From Halogeometricum sp. S1BR25-6 (GTDB lineage Archaea; Halobacteriota; Halobacteria; Halobacteriales; Haloferacaceae): DNA of 64,000 nt. Shown piece by piece: positions 46,622 to 55,890 of the stretch. The notes below the pieces were generated by a model. It did not search any database. It was not told the DNA's origin and saw only the letters and a program-made list of their open reading frames with translations. Every line of letters starts with the position of its first letter. Position 1 is the stretch's first letter. A program made the translations under genes and the position numbers. The stretch is from NCBI RefSeq assembly GCF_031624495.1, contig NZ_JAMQOP010000002.1, positions 124,001 through 188,000 of the forward strand, given 5' to 3'.

Positions 46622-46888
46622 ATGGGGAAGGTTGCAGCCAAGATGAAGGTCATGCCGAACAGCCCCGAAATCGACCTCGACGAACTTCAGGAGCGCCTGG
46701 AGAATTCGCTCCCCGAGGGCGCGAAGATAAACGGCTTCGAGCGCGACGACGTGGCGTTCGGCCTCGTCGCACTCCTCCCGACGGTTATCGTCCCCGACGA
46801 CGCCGGCGGCACCGAGGCCGTCGAAGAGGCGTTCACGGGCGTCGAGGGCGTCGAGAGCGTCGCCGTCGAAAACGTCGGCCGCATCTGA
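46622..46888 (+). CDS. ef1b: Translation elongation factor 1 beta (aEF1B)
   Basis: 88 residues. [25 protein letters not shown] and [24 protein letters not shown], then [15 protein letters not shown], match the archaeal guanine-nucleotide exchange factor of EF-1 alpha, a ferredoxin-like alpha/beta fold. Co-transcribed with the zinc-finger gene. Confidence 0.94.
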   Translation: MGKVAAKMKVMPNSPEIDLDELQERLENSLPEGAKINGFERDDVAFGLVALLPTVIVPDDAGGTEAVEEAFTGVEGVESVAVENVGRI

Positions 46889-46921
46889 GCCGCGGCGCGA
46901 CACCCGTTCGGTTCGGACTTT

Positions 46922-47209
46922 TCAGTCGCTCAGTTCCACGGCCAGCAGGCCGGCCAGCGGCGAGACGACGAACCCGGCGCCGAGGGCGACGAAGAGGGGC
47001 AGGAGCGTGCTCCCGCCCAGCGCCCACGTGAGGGCGACGCCGACGACGGCGCCGAGGAAGATGGCCGCGGACAGACCTAGACCGAAGCGTTCGCCGAGGT
47101 GGCTCGGCACTCCGCCCACCCGCGGCGGGTCGACGGGGTCGGCGTCGTACTGCGTCACCTGCTCGTCCACGGTGCGCCTGCTGTCCCCTGCGGTGACTTC
47201 TTGAGCCAT
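46922..47209 (-). CDS. Small two-helix membrane protein
   Basis: 95 residues: about 45 hydrophilic residues ([20 protein letters not shown]...), then [21 protein letters not shown] and [23 protein letters not shown]. The minus-strand CTAAAAG at 47240-47246 is a TATA candidate about 34 nt upstream. Function unknown. Confidence 0.65.
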   Translation of the reverse strand: MAQEVTAGDSRRTVDEQVTQYDADPVDPPRVGGVPSHLGERFGLGLSAAIFLGAVVGVALTWALGGSTLLPLFVALGAGFVVSPLAGLLAVELSD

Positions 47210-47286
47210 GTGCGGAGAGACGCTCGCTGAGAGCCTATCCTTTTAGCTCGTTCCCGGCGGCTGGGAACTCCGCCCCGTCGGACCGG

Positions 47287-48450
47287 TCAGAACGCGGCGT
47301 CGAACGCCGAATCGAGGTCCGCCTTCAGGTCGTCGACGTGTTCGACGCCGACCGAAACGCGGACGAGGCCGTCGGCGAGGCCGGCCGCGACGCGTTCCTC
47401 GCGCGGGATGGCCGCGTGCGTCATCGCCGCCGGCTGTTCGATGAGGCTCTCGACGCCGCCGAGGCTCTCCGCCAGCGTGAACACGTCCGTCTCGGAGACG
47501 ACGCCGGAGGCCTGACTCAGCGAGCCGTCCACCTCGAAGGAGAGCATTCCCCCGAAATCGTCCATCTGCTCGGCGGCGAGTTCGTGCTGCGGGTGCGATT
47601 CGAGACCCGGGTAGTACACCCGGTCGACGCGCTCGTGGCCCTCCAACCACGCGGCGAGTTCGCGGGCGTTCTCGCAGTGGCGGTCCATGCGGACCGGGAG
47701 CGTCTTCGTCCCGCGGAGGACGAGAAAGCAGTCGAACGGCGACGGCGTCGCGCCGACGGCGTTCTGGTAGAAGCCGAACTCCTCGTCGAGGTCCTCGCTG
47801 TCGGTGACGAGGGCGCCGCCGACCACGTCCGAGTGGCCGCCGAGGTACTTCGTCAGCGAGTGGCTCACGACGTCGGCGCCGTGTTCGAGCGGTCGCTGGA
47901 GGTACGGCGTGGCGAACGTGTTGTCGACGGCGCAGAGCGCGTCGTGCTCGTGGGCGAGGTCCGCCAAGGCGCCGATGTCGTTGACGCGCATCAGTGGGTT
48001 CGTCGGCGTCTCGACCCACAGCAGGGCCGTCTCCTCGCGCATTGCCGCCGCGACGGCGTCGTGGTCGGTGGTGTCGACGAAGTCGAACGAGAGGTCGTAC
48101 TTCTCGTACACCTGCGTGAAGATGCGGTGGGTGCCGCCGTACACGTCGTCGCCGGTGACGACGTGGTCGCCCGCTTCGAGGAGGTTCAACACGGTGTTGA
48201 TCGAACCCATCCCCGAGGAGAACGCGCGGCCGTACTCGGCTCCTTCGAGCGATGCGAGGTTGGATTCGAGGTCCGTCCTGGTGGGGTTGCCCGTCCGCGA
48301 GTACTCGTAGCCGCGGTGCTCGCCCGGGCCGTCCTGTTCGTACGTCGAGTTGGCGTGGATGGGCGTCATCAGCGCGCCCGTCTCCTCGTCGGGGTCCTGT
48401 CCGGCGTGAATCGCGCGCGTCTCGATGCGTCGGTCGTCGCTGTCGTCCAT
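47287..48450 (-). CDS. metB: Cystathionine gamma-synthase/lyase family PLP enzyme
   Basis: 387 residues. [27 protein letters not shown] opens like all Cys/Met metabolism PLP enzymes; [11 protein letters not shown] binds the cofactor phosphate of the partner subunit, [10 protein letters not shown] and [19 protein letters not shown] precede the Schiff-base Lys in [11 protein letters not shown]. Could act as cystathionine gamma-synthase, lyase or O-acetylhomoserine sulfhydrylase; sequence alone does not decide. Methionine synthases are encoded 5 kb away. Confidence 0.88.
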   Translation of the reverse strand: MDDSDDRRIETRAIHAGQDPDEETGALMTPIHANSTYEQDGPGEHRGYEYSRTGNPTRTDLESNLASLEGAEYGRAFSSGMGSINTVLNLLEAGDHVVTGDDVYGGTHRIFTQVYEKYDLSFDFVDTTDHDAVAAAMREETALLWVETPTNPLMRVNDIGALADLAHEHDALCAVDNTFATPYLQRPLEHGADVVSHSLTKYLGGHSDVVGGALVTDSEDLDEEFGFYQNAVGATPSPFDCFLVLRGTKTLPVRMDRHCENARELAAWLEGHERVDRVYYPGLESHPQHELAAEQMDDFGGMLSFEVDGSLSQASGVVSETDVFTLAESLGGVESLIEQPAAMTHAAIPREERVAAGLADGLVRVSVGVEHVDDLKADLDSAFDAAF

Positions 48451-48548
48451 GTCGGACCCCTCTCGGGCGACCGGCGTGACTCTTCCCCTTCGACCCACCC
48501 GCACCGCCCGCGCGGACCCCTCGCACGGCCGCGGAACAGGAACGTGCG

Positions 48549-48555
48549 TTTTATA
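48549..48555 (+). promoter_or_regulatory. TATA box of rpl21e
   Basis: TTTTATA about 34 nt before the rpl21e ATG at 48586. Confidence 0.55.
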
Positions 48556-48585
48556 CCTCCGTCACCAGTAGACTGCCTCACGACT

Positions 48586-48876
48586 ATGCCGAGCTCAAAC
48601 GGTCCGCTTCACGGGACGCGAGGAAAACTCTCGAACGACCCCCGCGACCGGGGAACCTCCCCGCCGCAGCGCGCGATTCAGGAGTACGACGAGGGCCAGA
48701 AAGTCCACCTGAAAATCGACCCCAGCGTGCGCAAGGGCCGCTTCCACCCGCGCTTCAACGGCCACACGGGCGAAGTGGTCGGCAAGCAGGGTCGCGCGTT
48801 CAAAGTCGAAATCAACGACGGCGGCAAGGACAAGATCCTCGTCGTCCGTCCCGCCCACCTGCGCGCCCAGCAGTAA
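48586..48876 (+). CDS. rpl21e: Large ribosomal subunit protein eL21
   Basis: 96 residues. [26 protein letters not shown] and [21 protein letters not shown], then [15 protein letters not shown], form the SH3-like barrel of archaeal L21e. Start ATG at 48586. Followed 10 nt later by rpo4, the usual archaeal order L21e-Rpo4-DUF655-KsgA. Confidence 0.96.
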   Translation: MPSSNGPLHGTRGKLSNDPRDRGTSPPQRAIQEYDEGQKVHLKIDPSVRKGRFHPRFNGHTGEVVGKQGRAFKVEINDGGKDKILVVRPAHLRAQQ

Positions 48877-48886
48877 CTCCCTCGCG

Positions 48887-49243
48887 ATGACCATCTTCAA
48901 AGAGAAGGTACACGAGGAGTACCAGACCACGAGCGAGGTCAAAGACCTCCTCGAAGACGTCGAGGCCGAACGCGCCGCGGACGAAGAGCGCGAACTCCGG
49001 TACGAACTCGCTCGCGCCATCGAACACGTCAACCGCTTCGCCGTCCTCGACGCCGGGGAGTCGCGCGAACTCGTCGAGGAACTCCTCGAACTGGAGAAGG
49101 TGGACGAGAAGACCGCGTTCAAAATCGCGGACCTCCTGCCCCAGAGCCGGGACGAACTCCGCGCCGTCTACGCCCAGGAGCGCTACGCTCTGGACGGCGA
49201 CGAACTCGACGACGTGTTGAACGTCGTCGCGAAGTACGTCTGA
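48887..49243 (+). CDS. rpo4: DNA-directed RNA polymerase subunit Rpo4 (F)
   Basis: 118 residues, Rpb4 homologue that forms the stalk with Rpo7. EKVHEEYQTTSEVKDLLEDVEAER, then the HRDC-like helices ENVNRFA-type EHVNRFAVLDAGESRELVEEL and IADLLPQSRDELRAVYAQER are typical. Same transcript as rpl21e. Confidence 0.93.
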   Translation: MTIFKEKVHEEYQTTSEVKDLLEDVEAERAADEERELRYELARAIEHVNRFAVLDAGESRELVEELLELEKVDEKTAFKIADLLPQSRDELRAVYAQERYALDGDELDDVLNVVAKYV

Positions 49244-49342
49244 TTCGACTCCGGGACTCCGGAACTTCGGCCGACCCGATTCGGGCGACGGCCCGAGGGC
49301 GGGCGACCCCGTCGGTCGTGCGTCCGCCGAAACGGCCAACTG

Positions 49343-49350
49343 TTTAAATA
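49343..49350 (+). promoter_or_regulatory. TATA box of the DUF655 gene
   Basis: TTTAAATA centred about 26 nt before the ATG at 49373: leaderless promoter. Confidence 0.65.
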
Positions 49351-49372
49351 CGCCCTCGGCGTATCGGATGAC

Positions 49373-50005
49373 ATGACGAGCGCTGAGAGCGGAGACGCCG
49401 ACCCCGATTCGCCGGTCGACGAGACCGAGAGCGGCGCCGACGCCGAGGAGGAGGTACAGTACGCCATCGTCCTCGACCACCTCCCCCACGGACGGCCGGA
49501 CGACGACCGTCCGCGGTACAAGAAGTCGCCGCTGGCGTACGCCCTCGGGGAGCGGAACTTTCGCCTCTTCGAGCTTCGGCTGACCGGGGACTCCGACACC
49601 TCCATCGGGGACAGGGTGGTGTTGTTCCCCGCCGAACGGCGCGAGGCGGTCGAAGAACTCCGCGAGGTGGAGTACGACGACCTCTCGAACACGGCCCACT
49701 CGGAGTTGGAGTACGTCGTCGAGGACATCGTCACCGAGAACGAGCGTCGCTTCGTCGACTTCTACAACGACGCCCAACCCATCACGCTCCGCCTCCACCA
49801 GTTGAACCTCCTGCCGGGCATCGGCAAGAAACTGCGGAACAACATCCTCGACGAACGGAAGCGCGGCCCGTTCGAGAGCTTCGAGGACGTCGAAGAGCGG
49901 GTCTCCGGACTCCACCACGCCCGCGACGTGCTGGTCGAACGCGTGATGGAGGAACTGCGCGACGACGACCTGAAGTACAAGACGTTCGTCGGCCGCGACG
50001 ACTGA
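49373..50005 (+). CDS. DUF655 family RNA/DNA-binding protein
   Basis: 210 residues. After an acidic tail (~30 residues) come YAIVLDHLPHGRPDDDRPRYK and an OB-like part, then a helix-hairpin-helix domain LHQLNLLPGIGKKLRNNIL and EDVEERVSGLHHARDVLVERV. DUF655 is an archaea-wide family encoded beside rpo4 and ksgA; its nucleic-acid role is inferred from the HhH motif. Confidence 0.88.
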   Translation: MTSAESGDADPDSPVDETESGADAEEEVQYAIVLDHLPHGRPDDDRPRYKKSPLAYALGERNFRLFELRLTGDSDTSIGDRVVLFPAERREAVEELREVEYDDLSNTAHSELEYVVEDIVTENERRFVDFYNDAQPITLRLHQLNLLPGIGKKLRNNILDERKRGPFESFEDVEERVSGLHHARDVLVERVMEELRDDDLKYKTFVGRDD

Positions 50006-50051
50006 GCCCGGAGCCGGGACGTTTACACCCGCGCAGACGAAACCTCGGCCG

Positions 50052-50921
50052 ATGACCGAGCCGCAGCCGGATACGCCGGAGGCCGCGGCGCGCCCCTCGC
50101 GCGACCCGGACCGACTGATCGAACGCGCGGGCCTGCGCGGCGACCCCGACCAGGACCAGCACTTTCTCGTCGACGACCGCGTTCTGGACCGAATCCCCGA
50201 GTACCTGCCACCGGACGCCGACACCTCGCACGTGCTCGAAGTGGGCGGCGGGACGGGCGCGCTGACCGACCGCCTGCTGGGCGTCGCAGAGCGCGTCACG
50301 GTGGTCGAACGCGATACGCGCCTCGCCGCCTTCCTCCGCGAGGAGTTCGCCGACGAGGTCGAATCGGGCCGGCTGACCGTGCTCGAAGGCGACGCGCTGG
50401 ACGTCGACCTCCCCGAGTTCACCGCCTGCGTCTCGAATCTCCCCTACGGCATCTCTTCTGCGATAACGTTCAGACTCCTGCCCCGCGGCGTCCCCCTCGT
50501 CTTGATGTTCCAGAAGGAGTTCGGCGAGCGGATGGCCGCCGAGTCGGGGACGAGCGAGTACGGCCGCCTGTCGGTGAGCGCCCAGCACTACGGCGACGTC
50601 GAGGTGGTCGAAACCGTCCCGAAGGGTGCGTTCTCGCCCGCGCCGGCCGTCGACAGCGTCGTCGTTCGCGTGACCCCGCGCGACCCCGATTACGAGGTCG
50701 ACGACGAGGCGTTCTTCCTCGACTTCGTGAAGGCGCTGTTCACCCAGCGACGAAAGACCATCCGCAACGGCATCCGCAACACGGCGCACATCTCCGGGCT
50801 GTCGAACCCCGAGGCCGTCGTCGAGGCGGCCGACGAGGAGACGCTCCGGAAGCGCGCGGGGAAGATGTCCCCGAGCGAGTTCGCCGCGCTGGCGGCGCTC
50901 GCCGACGAACACGGTCGATAG
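50052..50921 (+). CDS. ksgA: 16S rRNA (adenine1518/1519-N6)-dimethyltransferase KsgA
   Basis: 289 residues, SAM-dependent. DQDQHFLVDDRVLDRI precedes motif I HVLEVGGGTGALTDRLL, VEGDALDVDLPEF provides adenine contact, and SNLPYGISSAITF is the NLPY catalytic motif. Dimethylates two adenines near the 16S 3' end during 30S maturation. C-terminal KTIRNGIRN... helical domain follows. Immediately followed by mscS. Confidence 0.93.
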   Translation: MTEPQPDTPEAAARPSRDPDRLIERAGLRGDPDQDQHFLVDDRVLDRIPEYLPPDADTSHVLEVGGGTGALTDRLLGVAERVTVVERDTRLAAFLREEFADEVESGRLTVLEGDALDVDLPEFTACVSNLPYGISSAITFRLLPRGVPLVLMFQKEFGERMAAESGTSEYGRLSVSAQHYGDVEVVETVPKGAFSPAPAVDSVVVRVTPRDPDYEVDDEAFFLDFVKALFTQRRKTIRNGIRNTAHISGLSNPEAVVEAADEETLRKRAGKMSPSEFAALAALADEHGR

Positions 50922-52199
50922 ATGACCCCCGCGTCCCTCCTCGTTCCCCTGCAGAACGGCGCCTCCCCGCTGGACGAACTCGCCTCGCTCGTGCCGTCGT
51001 TCGCGGGGCGGGTGGCGGTCACCGGCGTCATCATCTTCCTCGTGACGGCGCTTCTGGCGCGCGGGGACCGGGTCCACGACTCCGACCCCGAGCACGTCCC
51101 GGCGGCGCTGTGGAGTCTGGCCGTGACGCTGACGACGATGTCCGTGACCGTCGGGGGCGCCGCCGTCATCGTCGGCGTCTGGGGACAGGCGACGCAGGTC
51201 GCGGAGGTGTTCGAGGGGTACAGCTTCGGCTACCGCTCGTTCGTCAATCTCGGACTCTCGATTCTCATCCTCGTCGGCGCGTACACGATGACGAGTCTCG
51301 TCCGCCGCCTCGTCGACGAGGTGACGGAGGCCCGGCCGGCGGTGAGCCAGCACCAACGCGAGATAGCCTATCGCCTCGCGCAGGTGTTCCTCTACGTCGT
51401 CGGCGTCGCCATGGTGCTCGCCCTCTGGAACGTCGACCTCGGGGGCATCCTCGTCGGCGCCGGGTTCCTCGGCATCGTCGTCGGGATGGCCGCCAGACAG
51501 ACGCTCGGCGCGCTCTTGGCCGGGTTCGTCCTGATGTTCTCCCGTCCGTTCGAAATCGGCGACTGGGTCGAAGTGGGGGACCACGAGGGCATCGTCACCG
51601 ACATCACCATCGTCAACACGCGCATCCAGACGTTCGACGGCGAGTACGTGATGGTGCCGAACGACGTGGTCTCCTCGGAGAGCCTCGTCAACCGCAGTCG
51701 GAAGGGACGGCTCCGCATCGAGGTGGATGTGGGCGCCGACTACGACGCGGACCCGAAGCGGGCGTCGGACGTGGCGCTCGAAGCCGTCGAGCAGTTGGAC
51801 GAACCGCTGGGCGTCCCCACGCCGCAGGTGGTGCTGAAGCGGTTCGCCGACTCGGCCGTCGTGCTCGGCGTCCGCGTCTGGATCGACCGCCCCAGCGCGC
51901 GCCGCAAGTGGCGGACGCAGACGGCGGTCATCTCCGCCATCAAGGAGGCCTTCGAATCGGAGGGTATCAAGATACCCTACCCGCAACGCGAACTCATGGG
52001 CCGAGAGGAGGAGAACGGGTTCGTCGTCTCAGGCGGCGAGCGAGCGGCCGCCCCGCGGGACCCGAGTCCGGCACCGGACTCGCCGGCGGCGACGACCGAC
52101 GGCGGGGACGGCGAGGAGAGCGCAGAGAGCGAAGGGAAGGAAGAGGCGGAGACGCCCGACGGCGAGGGCGGCGATTCCCCGGACGGTGAGGAGTCGTGA
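50922..52199 (+). CDS. Small-conductance mechanosensitive channel (MscS family)
   Basis: 425 residues. Four hydrophobic helices lead to the pore helix and beta domain: GMAARQTLGALLAGFVLMF, SRPFEIGDWVEVGDHEGIV, NTRIQTFDGEYVMVPNDVV. The last ~60 residues are Glu/Asp/Gly-rich and disordered. Releases solutes on hypo-osmotic shock, relevant for a halophile facing dilution. ATG follows the ksgA stop directly; its stop overlaps the next start. Confidence 0.9.
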   Translation: MTPASLLVPLQNGASPLDELASLVPSFAGRVAVTGVIIFLVTALLARGDRVHDSDPEHVPAALWSLAVTLTTMSVTVGGAAVIVGVWGQATQVAEVFEGYSFGYRSFVNLGLSILILVGAYTMTSLVRRLVDEVTEARPAVSQHQREIAYRLAQVFLYVVGVAMVLALWNVDLGGILVGAGFLGIVVGMAARQTLGALLAGFVLMFSRPFEIGDWVEVGDHEGIVTDITIVNTRIQTFDGEYVMVPNDVVSSESLVNRSRKGRLRIEVDVGADYDADPKRASDVALEAVEQLDEPLGVPTPQVVLKRFADSAVVLGVRVWIDRPSARRKWRTQTAVISAIKEAFESEGIKIPYPQRELMGREEENGFVVSGGERAAAPRDPSPAPDSPAATTDGGDGEESAESEGKEEAETPDGEGGDSPDGEES

Positions 52200-52801
52200 C
52201 GGGACGCGACTTGGCCGAGCGTCGCGGCATGGAGACGAACGTCTATCAACCCGCCGAGGACTCCGCGCTCCTCGCGGAGGCCGTCGTCGACCGCGCGAGG
52301 GGTCGGTTTCTCGAAGTCGGCACCGGTTCGGGGTGGGTCGCCGAACGGGCCGCCCGCGAGGCGGACGTGACGGAAGTGGTCGCCAGCGACGTCAACCCCC
52401 ACGCCTGCGAGAGCGCCCGCGAACGCGGCCGACGGGCGGCGGCCGAGGGACACCTCGGAATCGAGGCGGTGCGCGCGAACCTCGTGGACCCCTTCGCCGA
52501 CGACGCGTTCGACACGGTGGCGTTCAACCCCCCCTACTTACCCACGGACCCCGACAACGAGTGGGACGACTGGATGGAGCAGGCGCTCTCGGGCGGTGAG
52601 ACCGGTCGAAAGTTCCTCGACCCGTTCGTCGATAGCGTGGGCCGCGTCCTCGCCGACGGCGGGCGCGTCCTGCTCCTCGTCAGTTCGCTCACCGGGTACG
52701 ACGAAGTCGTCGCCCGCGTCGAGTCGCGGGGATTCGCCCACGAGACGGTGGTGCAGGAGTCCTACCCGTTCGAGGTGTTGTCGGTGCTCGAACTAAAATA
52801 A
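52196..52801 (+). CDS. HemK/PrmC-type methyltransferase (Mtq2-like)
   Basis: 201 residues from a GTG start overlapping the mscS stop. VYQPAEDSALLAEAVV, the SAM motif FLEVGTGSGWVAERAA, SDVNPHACESAR and the catalytic AFNPPYLPTD (NPPY) motif identify an N5-glutamine methyltransferase. The archaeal/eukaryal Mtq2 type modifies the GGQ loop of the release factor with Trm112. No separate N-terminal PrmC domain. Confidence 0.88.
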   Translation: MTGRDLAERRGMETNVYQPAEDSALLAEAVVDRARGRFLEVGTGSGWVAERAAREADVTEVVASDVNPHACESARERGRRAAAEGHLGIEAVRANLVDPFADDAFDTVAFNPPYLPTDPDNEWDDWMEQALSGGETGRKFLDPFVDSVGRVLADGGRVLLLVSSLTGYDEVVARVESRGFAHETVVQESYPFEVLSVLELK

Positions 52802-52825
52802 CCATAGGTAATAGAACGCATCAGC

Positions 52826-52834
52826 AAATATTAA
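52826..52834 (+). promoter_or_regulatory. TATA box of the metE pair
   Basis: AAATATTAA about 31 nt before the first metE ATG, in the only AT-rich part of the spacer. Confidence 0.6.
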
Positions 52835-52860
52835 GCGTCGGCATTTCGTAGCCGTGGCTG

Positions 52861-53871
52861 ATGACCGAACTGGTAGCGACCTCGCCCGGGCTCTTTCCCC
52901 TCCCGGACTGGGCGAAGTCGGACCTCTCAGACCTCAAAGGGCACCAGAAGGACGACCTCATCTCCGGCGACGAGTCGGACGCCATCGTCGGCGTCTACGA
53001 GGAGGCGCGCGAGGAAGTCGTCTCGGACCAACTCGACGCGGGCCTCGACCGAGTGGTCGAAGGGCAACTCCGCTGGGACGACATGCTCGCGCACCCGCTG
53101 ACCGTCCACGACAACGTCGAGACGGGCGGTATCGTCCGGTACTACGACAACAACAACTTCTATCGGGACCCCCGCGTCGTCGGCGAACTCGACTTCTCCG
53201 GCGACGTCGCCGCGGAACTGGAAGCCGCCGCGGACCTCGCGGGCGAGACGCCCCTGCAGGCCGTCCTCCCCGGTCCGTACTCGCTGGCCGAACTCGCCAG
53301 CGACGAGCACTACGGCGACGACGCCGAGTTCCTCTCGGCCGTCGGCGACTTCCTCGCCGGCGAGGTGGAGGCGTTCCCCGAACACGAGACGCTGTTCCTC
53401 CTCGACCCCTCCTTGGTGACGGACGCGCCCGGCGACGACGACATCGCCGAACTCGTCCCCGAGGCCATCGACGCCGTCGCGGGCGCGACGGACGCCGACG
53501 TGGTCGTCCACACCTACTGGGGCGCCATCGACGAGAAGACGTACGCGCACCTGATGGACGCCGACGTCGAGGCCATCGGCTTCGACTTCGTCGCCGGCGG
53601 CCGCGAGGAGACGCTGTACAACCTCAACGAGTACGGCGCGAAGGACGACGTGGCCCTCGGCCTCGCCGACGGTCAGAACACGCTGGTCGAAGACCCCGAG
53701 ACCGTCCGCGAACGCGTCGACTGGGTGAACGGCCAGATTCAGGCCTCCGAGTTCGACACCGCCTACGTGACGACTAACACCGAACCGTTCTACCTGCCCG
53801 TGAACAAACACAAGGAGAAACTCGAAGCGTTGGCTGCGGCCGCCGACCTCGAATCGGAGGTGGAGGCGTAA
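52861..53871 (+). CDS. metE1: MetE-like protein lacking zinc ligands
   Basis: 336 residues, TIM-barrel related to cobalamin-independent methionine synthase. LPGPYSLAELASDEHYGD and VVVHTYWGAIDEKTYAHL and FDFVAGG align with the catalytic domain of MetE, but where active MetE has His-x-Cys the protein has His217-Thr-Tyr219, and the later Cys is replaced (TTNTEP); no Cys occurs anywhere. It cannot bind the homocysteine-activating zinc in the usual way. Its stop shares a base with the next start (TAATG). Probably a partner or regulatory subunit of the second protein, or a methyl-donor binding half. Confidence 0.82.
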   Translation: MTELVATSPGLFPLPDWAKSDLSDLKGHQKDDLISGDESDAIVGVYEEAREEVVSDQLDAGLDRVVEGQLRWDDMLAHPLTVHDNVETGGIVRYYDNNNFYRDPRVVGELDFSGDVAAELEAAADLAGETPLQAVLPGPYSLAELASDEHYGDDAEFLSAVGDFLAGEVEAFPEHETLFLLDPSLVTDAPGDDDIAELVPEAIDAVAGATDADVVVHTYWGAIDEKTYAHLMDADVEAIGFDFVAGGREETLYNLNEYGAKDDVALGLADGQNTLVEDPETVRERVDWVNGQIQASEFDTAYVTTNTEPFYLPVNKHKEKLEALAAAADLESEVEA

Positions 53872-54944
53872 TGTCCCGGAACGCCGAGAACCGCGAGCAG
53901 TTCCGCCCGAACGGACTGGAGACCGACCACTTCCTGCTCACCACCGTCGTCGGAAGCTACCCCAAGCCGAAGTGGCTCAACCGCTCGAAGGAACTCGCGG
54001 CGGACGAGGATTCGAAGTTCGACGCCGATGACCTCGAAGAGGCGTACGACGACGCCTCGCGCGTCATCACGCACGAACACGAGAACGCCGGCCTCGACAC
54101 CGTCGTCGACGGCGAGATGCGCCGCGAGGAGATGGTCGAGTACTTCGCCCACCGCATCCCCGGCTACGAGTTCAACGGCCCCGTGAAGGTGTGGGGGCAC
54201 AACTACTTCGACAAGCCCTCCGTCGCGAGCGAGGTCGAGTACGACGAACCCTGGTTAGTGGACGAGTTCGAGTTCACCTCGGACGTCGCCGAAAAGCCCG
54301 TCAAAGTTCCCATCACGGGACCGTACACGCTCGCCCGTTGGTCGTTCAACGAGGCCTACGACACGGAGGCGGACCTCGCGTACGACCTCGCGGACCTCGT
54401 CAATCAGGAGGTCGAGAAGTTGGTCGAGGCGGGCGCGAAGTACGTCCAGATAGACGAACCCGCCCTCGCCACGACGCCGGACGACCACGCCATCGTCGGG
54501 GAGTGTCTCGAACGCATCGTCGACGGCATCCCCGAGGACGTCCGCATCGGTCTGCACGTCTGCTACGGGGACTACTCGCGCATCTACCCCGAGATAAACG
54601 AGTTCCCCATCGACGAGTTCGACGTGGAACTCTGCAACGGCGGCTACGAGCAGATAGACGTGTTCACCGACCCCGAGTTCGAACCGGACCTCGCCCTCGG
54701 CGTCGTCGACGTCCACACCGCCGAAGTCGAGTCCGTCGAGGAGATAAAGGAGAACATCCTCGAAGGACTCAAAGTCGTCCCGCCGGAGCGACTCACCGTC
54801 TCGCCGGACTGCGGCGTGAAACTCCTCCCCCGCGAAGTCGCATATCGGAAGATGGAGAACATGGTGAAAGCCGCCCGCGAAGTCGAGGCCGAACTCGACG
54901 CCGGCGAGATAGACGTCACCGCGCCGACGCCACGCGCGGACTGA
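53871..54944 (+). CDS. metE2: Core methionine synthase (MetE C-terminal type)
   Basis: 357 residues, the catalytic barrel of MetE without the N-terminal half of the bacterial enzyme. Zinc ligands His229, Cys231, Glu253 and Cys314 are all present with spacings 2, 22 and 61, identical to those of E. coli MetE (641, 643, 665, 726). VVGSYPKPKWL at the N-terminus and ITGPYTLARWSFN, VQIDEPAL and SPDCGVKLLP are typical. Transfers a methyl group to homocysteine; the methyl donor in archaeal core MetE is not certain (corrinoid or a methylpterin). Translationally coupled to metE1. Confidence 0.93.
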   Translation: MSRNAENREQFRPNGLETDHFLLTTVVGSYPKPKWLNRSKELAADEDSKFDADDLEEAYDDASRVITHEHENAGLDTVVDGEMRREEMVEYFAHRIPGYEFNGPVKVWGHNYFDKPSVASEVEYDEPWLVDEFEFTSDVAEKPVKVPITGPYTLARWSFNEAYDTEADLAYDLADLVNQEVEKLVEAGAKYVQIDEPALATTPDDHAIVGECLERIVDGIPEDVRIGLHVCYGDYSRIYPEINEFPIDEFDVELCNGGYEQIDVFTDPEFEPDLALGVVDVHTAEVESVEEIKENILEGLKVVPPERLTVSPDCGVKLLPREVAYRKMENMVKAAREVEAELDAGEIDVTAPTPRAD

Positions 54945-54995
54945 ACGCTTTCTCTCGCCCGCACCTTTTTCGGCGATTGCGCACCACCACTTTTC

Positions 54996-55418
54996 ATGAG
55001 CCACTCGGTCGCCGACCGACTCGACGGCATCGTCCACGCCGACACGCAGGTCGCAGAGCGCGGCGTCGACCTCACGGTCGCGGAGATCTCGGTCGTGGAG
55101 GAACCCGGCCGTATCGACTTCGGCGGCGGCGAACTGACCGCCGCCGAGTCGTCTCCGGTCGAGACGGAGAAGCGCGACCTCGACGACGACTACGGCTGGT
55201 GGAATCTGGAGGCGGGGACGTACCTCCTCTCGTACAACGAGACGCTGACCGGCGGGGACTCGCTGGTCCTCCAACCGCGGACCGAACTGCGCGAACGCGG
55301 CGGTTCGCACCCGACGCTGTTCACCGACTCGCTGGGGACGGTTCCGCTGTCGGTGCCGACCGGCGGCCTCAGGCTGAAGGAGAACGCGCGCGTCTCGACG
55401 CTGCTCGAACCGCCGTAG
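54996..55418 (+). CDS. dUTPase/dCTP deaminase-fold protein
   Basis: 140 residues. Strand-rich sequence with YGWWNLEAGTYLLSYNETL, LVLQPRTELRERGGSHPTLF and VPTGGLRLKENARVSTLLEP, matching haloarchaeal dUTPase-like proteins of the DCD/DUT fold. Canonical motif for dUTP hydrolysis (GxVDxxYRG) is not seen, so the activity is uncertain. Stand-alone after metE2. Confidence 0.6.
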   Translation: MSHSVADRLDGIVHADTQVAERGVDLTVAEISVVEEPGRIDFGGGELTAAESSPVETEKRDLDDDYGWWNLEAGTYLLSYNETLTGGDSLVLQPRTELRERGGSHPTLFTDSLGTVPLSVPTGGLRLKENARVSTLLEPP

Positions 55419-55449
55419 CCGCCGCATCCGCACCGCGTTCCGGGGAGCG

Positions 55450-55827
55450 TCACGGCCACCCGACGAACACTCGCAAGAGGAGGGCGCCGCCGCCCAGCCA
55501 CGTCATGAGGGCGACGGCGGCGACCACCCACCTCGCCCGGCCGGCGTCGACGTCCTCGTCGGCGCGCGCGCGACACTCGCGCACCACCTCGTTCGGCGTC
55601 AATCGAAGCGCCGCCGCGACGCCTAGCGGCAGGACGAGCAACTCGTCGAGGTAGCCGACGACGGGCAGGAAGTCGGGAATTGGGTCGACCGGACTCAGGG
55701 CGTAGGCGACGATGAGGACGACGATTGCCTTCGCGCGCGCCGGCGTCCGGTCGTCCCGCGCGGCGAGGGCGAGAGCGTACACCTCCCGCTCCAGTTTCTC
55801 GGCGCGTTCGCGCCACGCGTCGAACAT
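55450..55827 (-). CDS. DUF1232 membrane protein
   Basis: 125 residues. RAKAIVVLIVAYALSPVDPIPDFLPVVGYLDELLVLPLG holds the DUF1232 motif: SPVDxIPDFxPxxGxxDD-like, with paired hydrophobic segments, plus a C-terminal helix ALMTWLGGGALLL. Membrane-associated, function unknown. Confidence 0.8.
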   Translation of the reverse strand: MFDAWRERAEKLEREVYALALAARDDRTPARAKAIVVLIVAYALSPVDPIPDFLPVVGYLDELLVLPLGVAAALRLTPNEVVRECRARADEDVDAGRARWVVAAVALMTWLGGGALLLRVFVGWP

Positions 55828-55890
55828 CGTCGTCGGATAGTCCGCCCGGGGACGAGAGCGCTTCGGCGGCGCCGACCGAAAGCGACGGCG

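Noticed and set aside
52861-53871. First MetE-like gene as a pseudogene
   Set aside because: Open over full length with normal acidic composition and tight coupling to metE2; loss of zinc ligands is not decay by stops or frameshifts.
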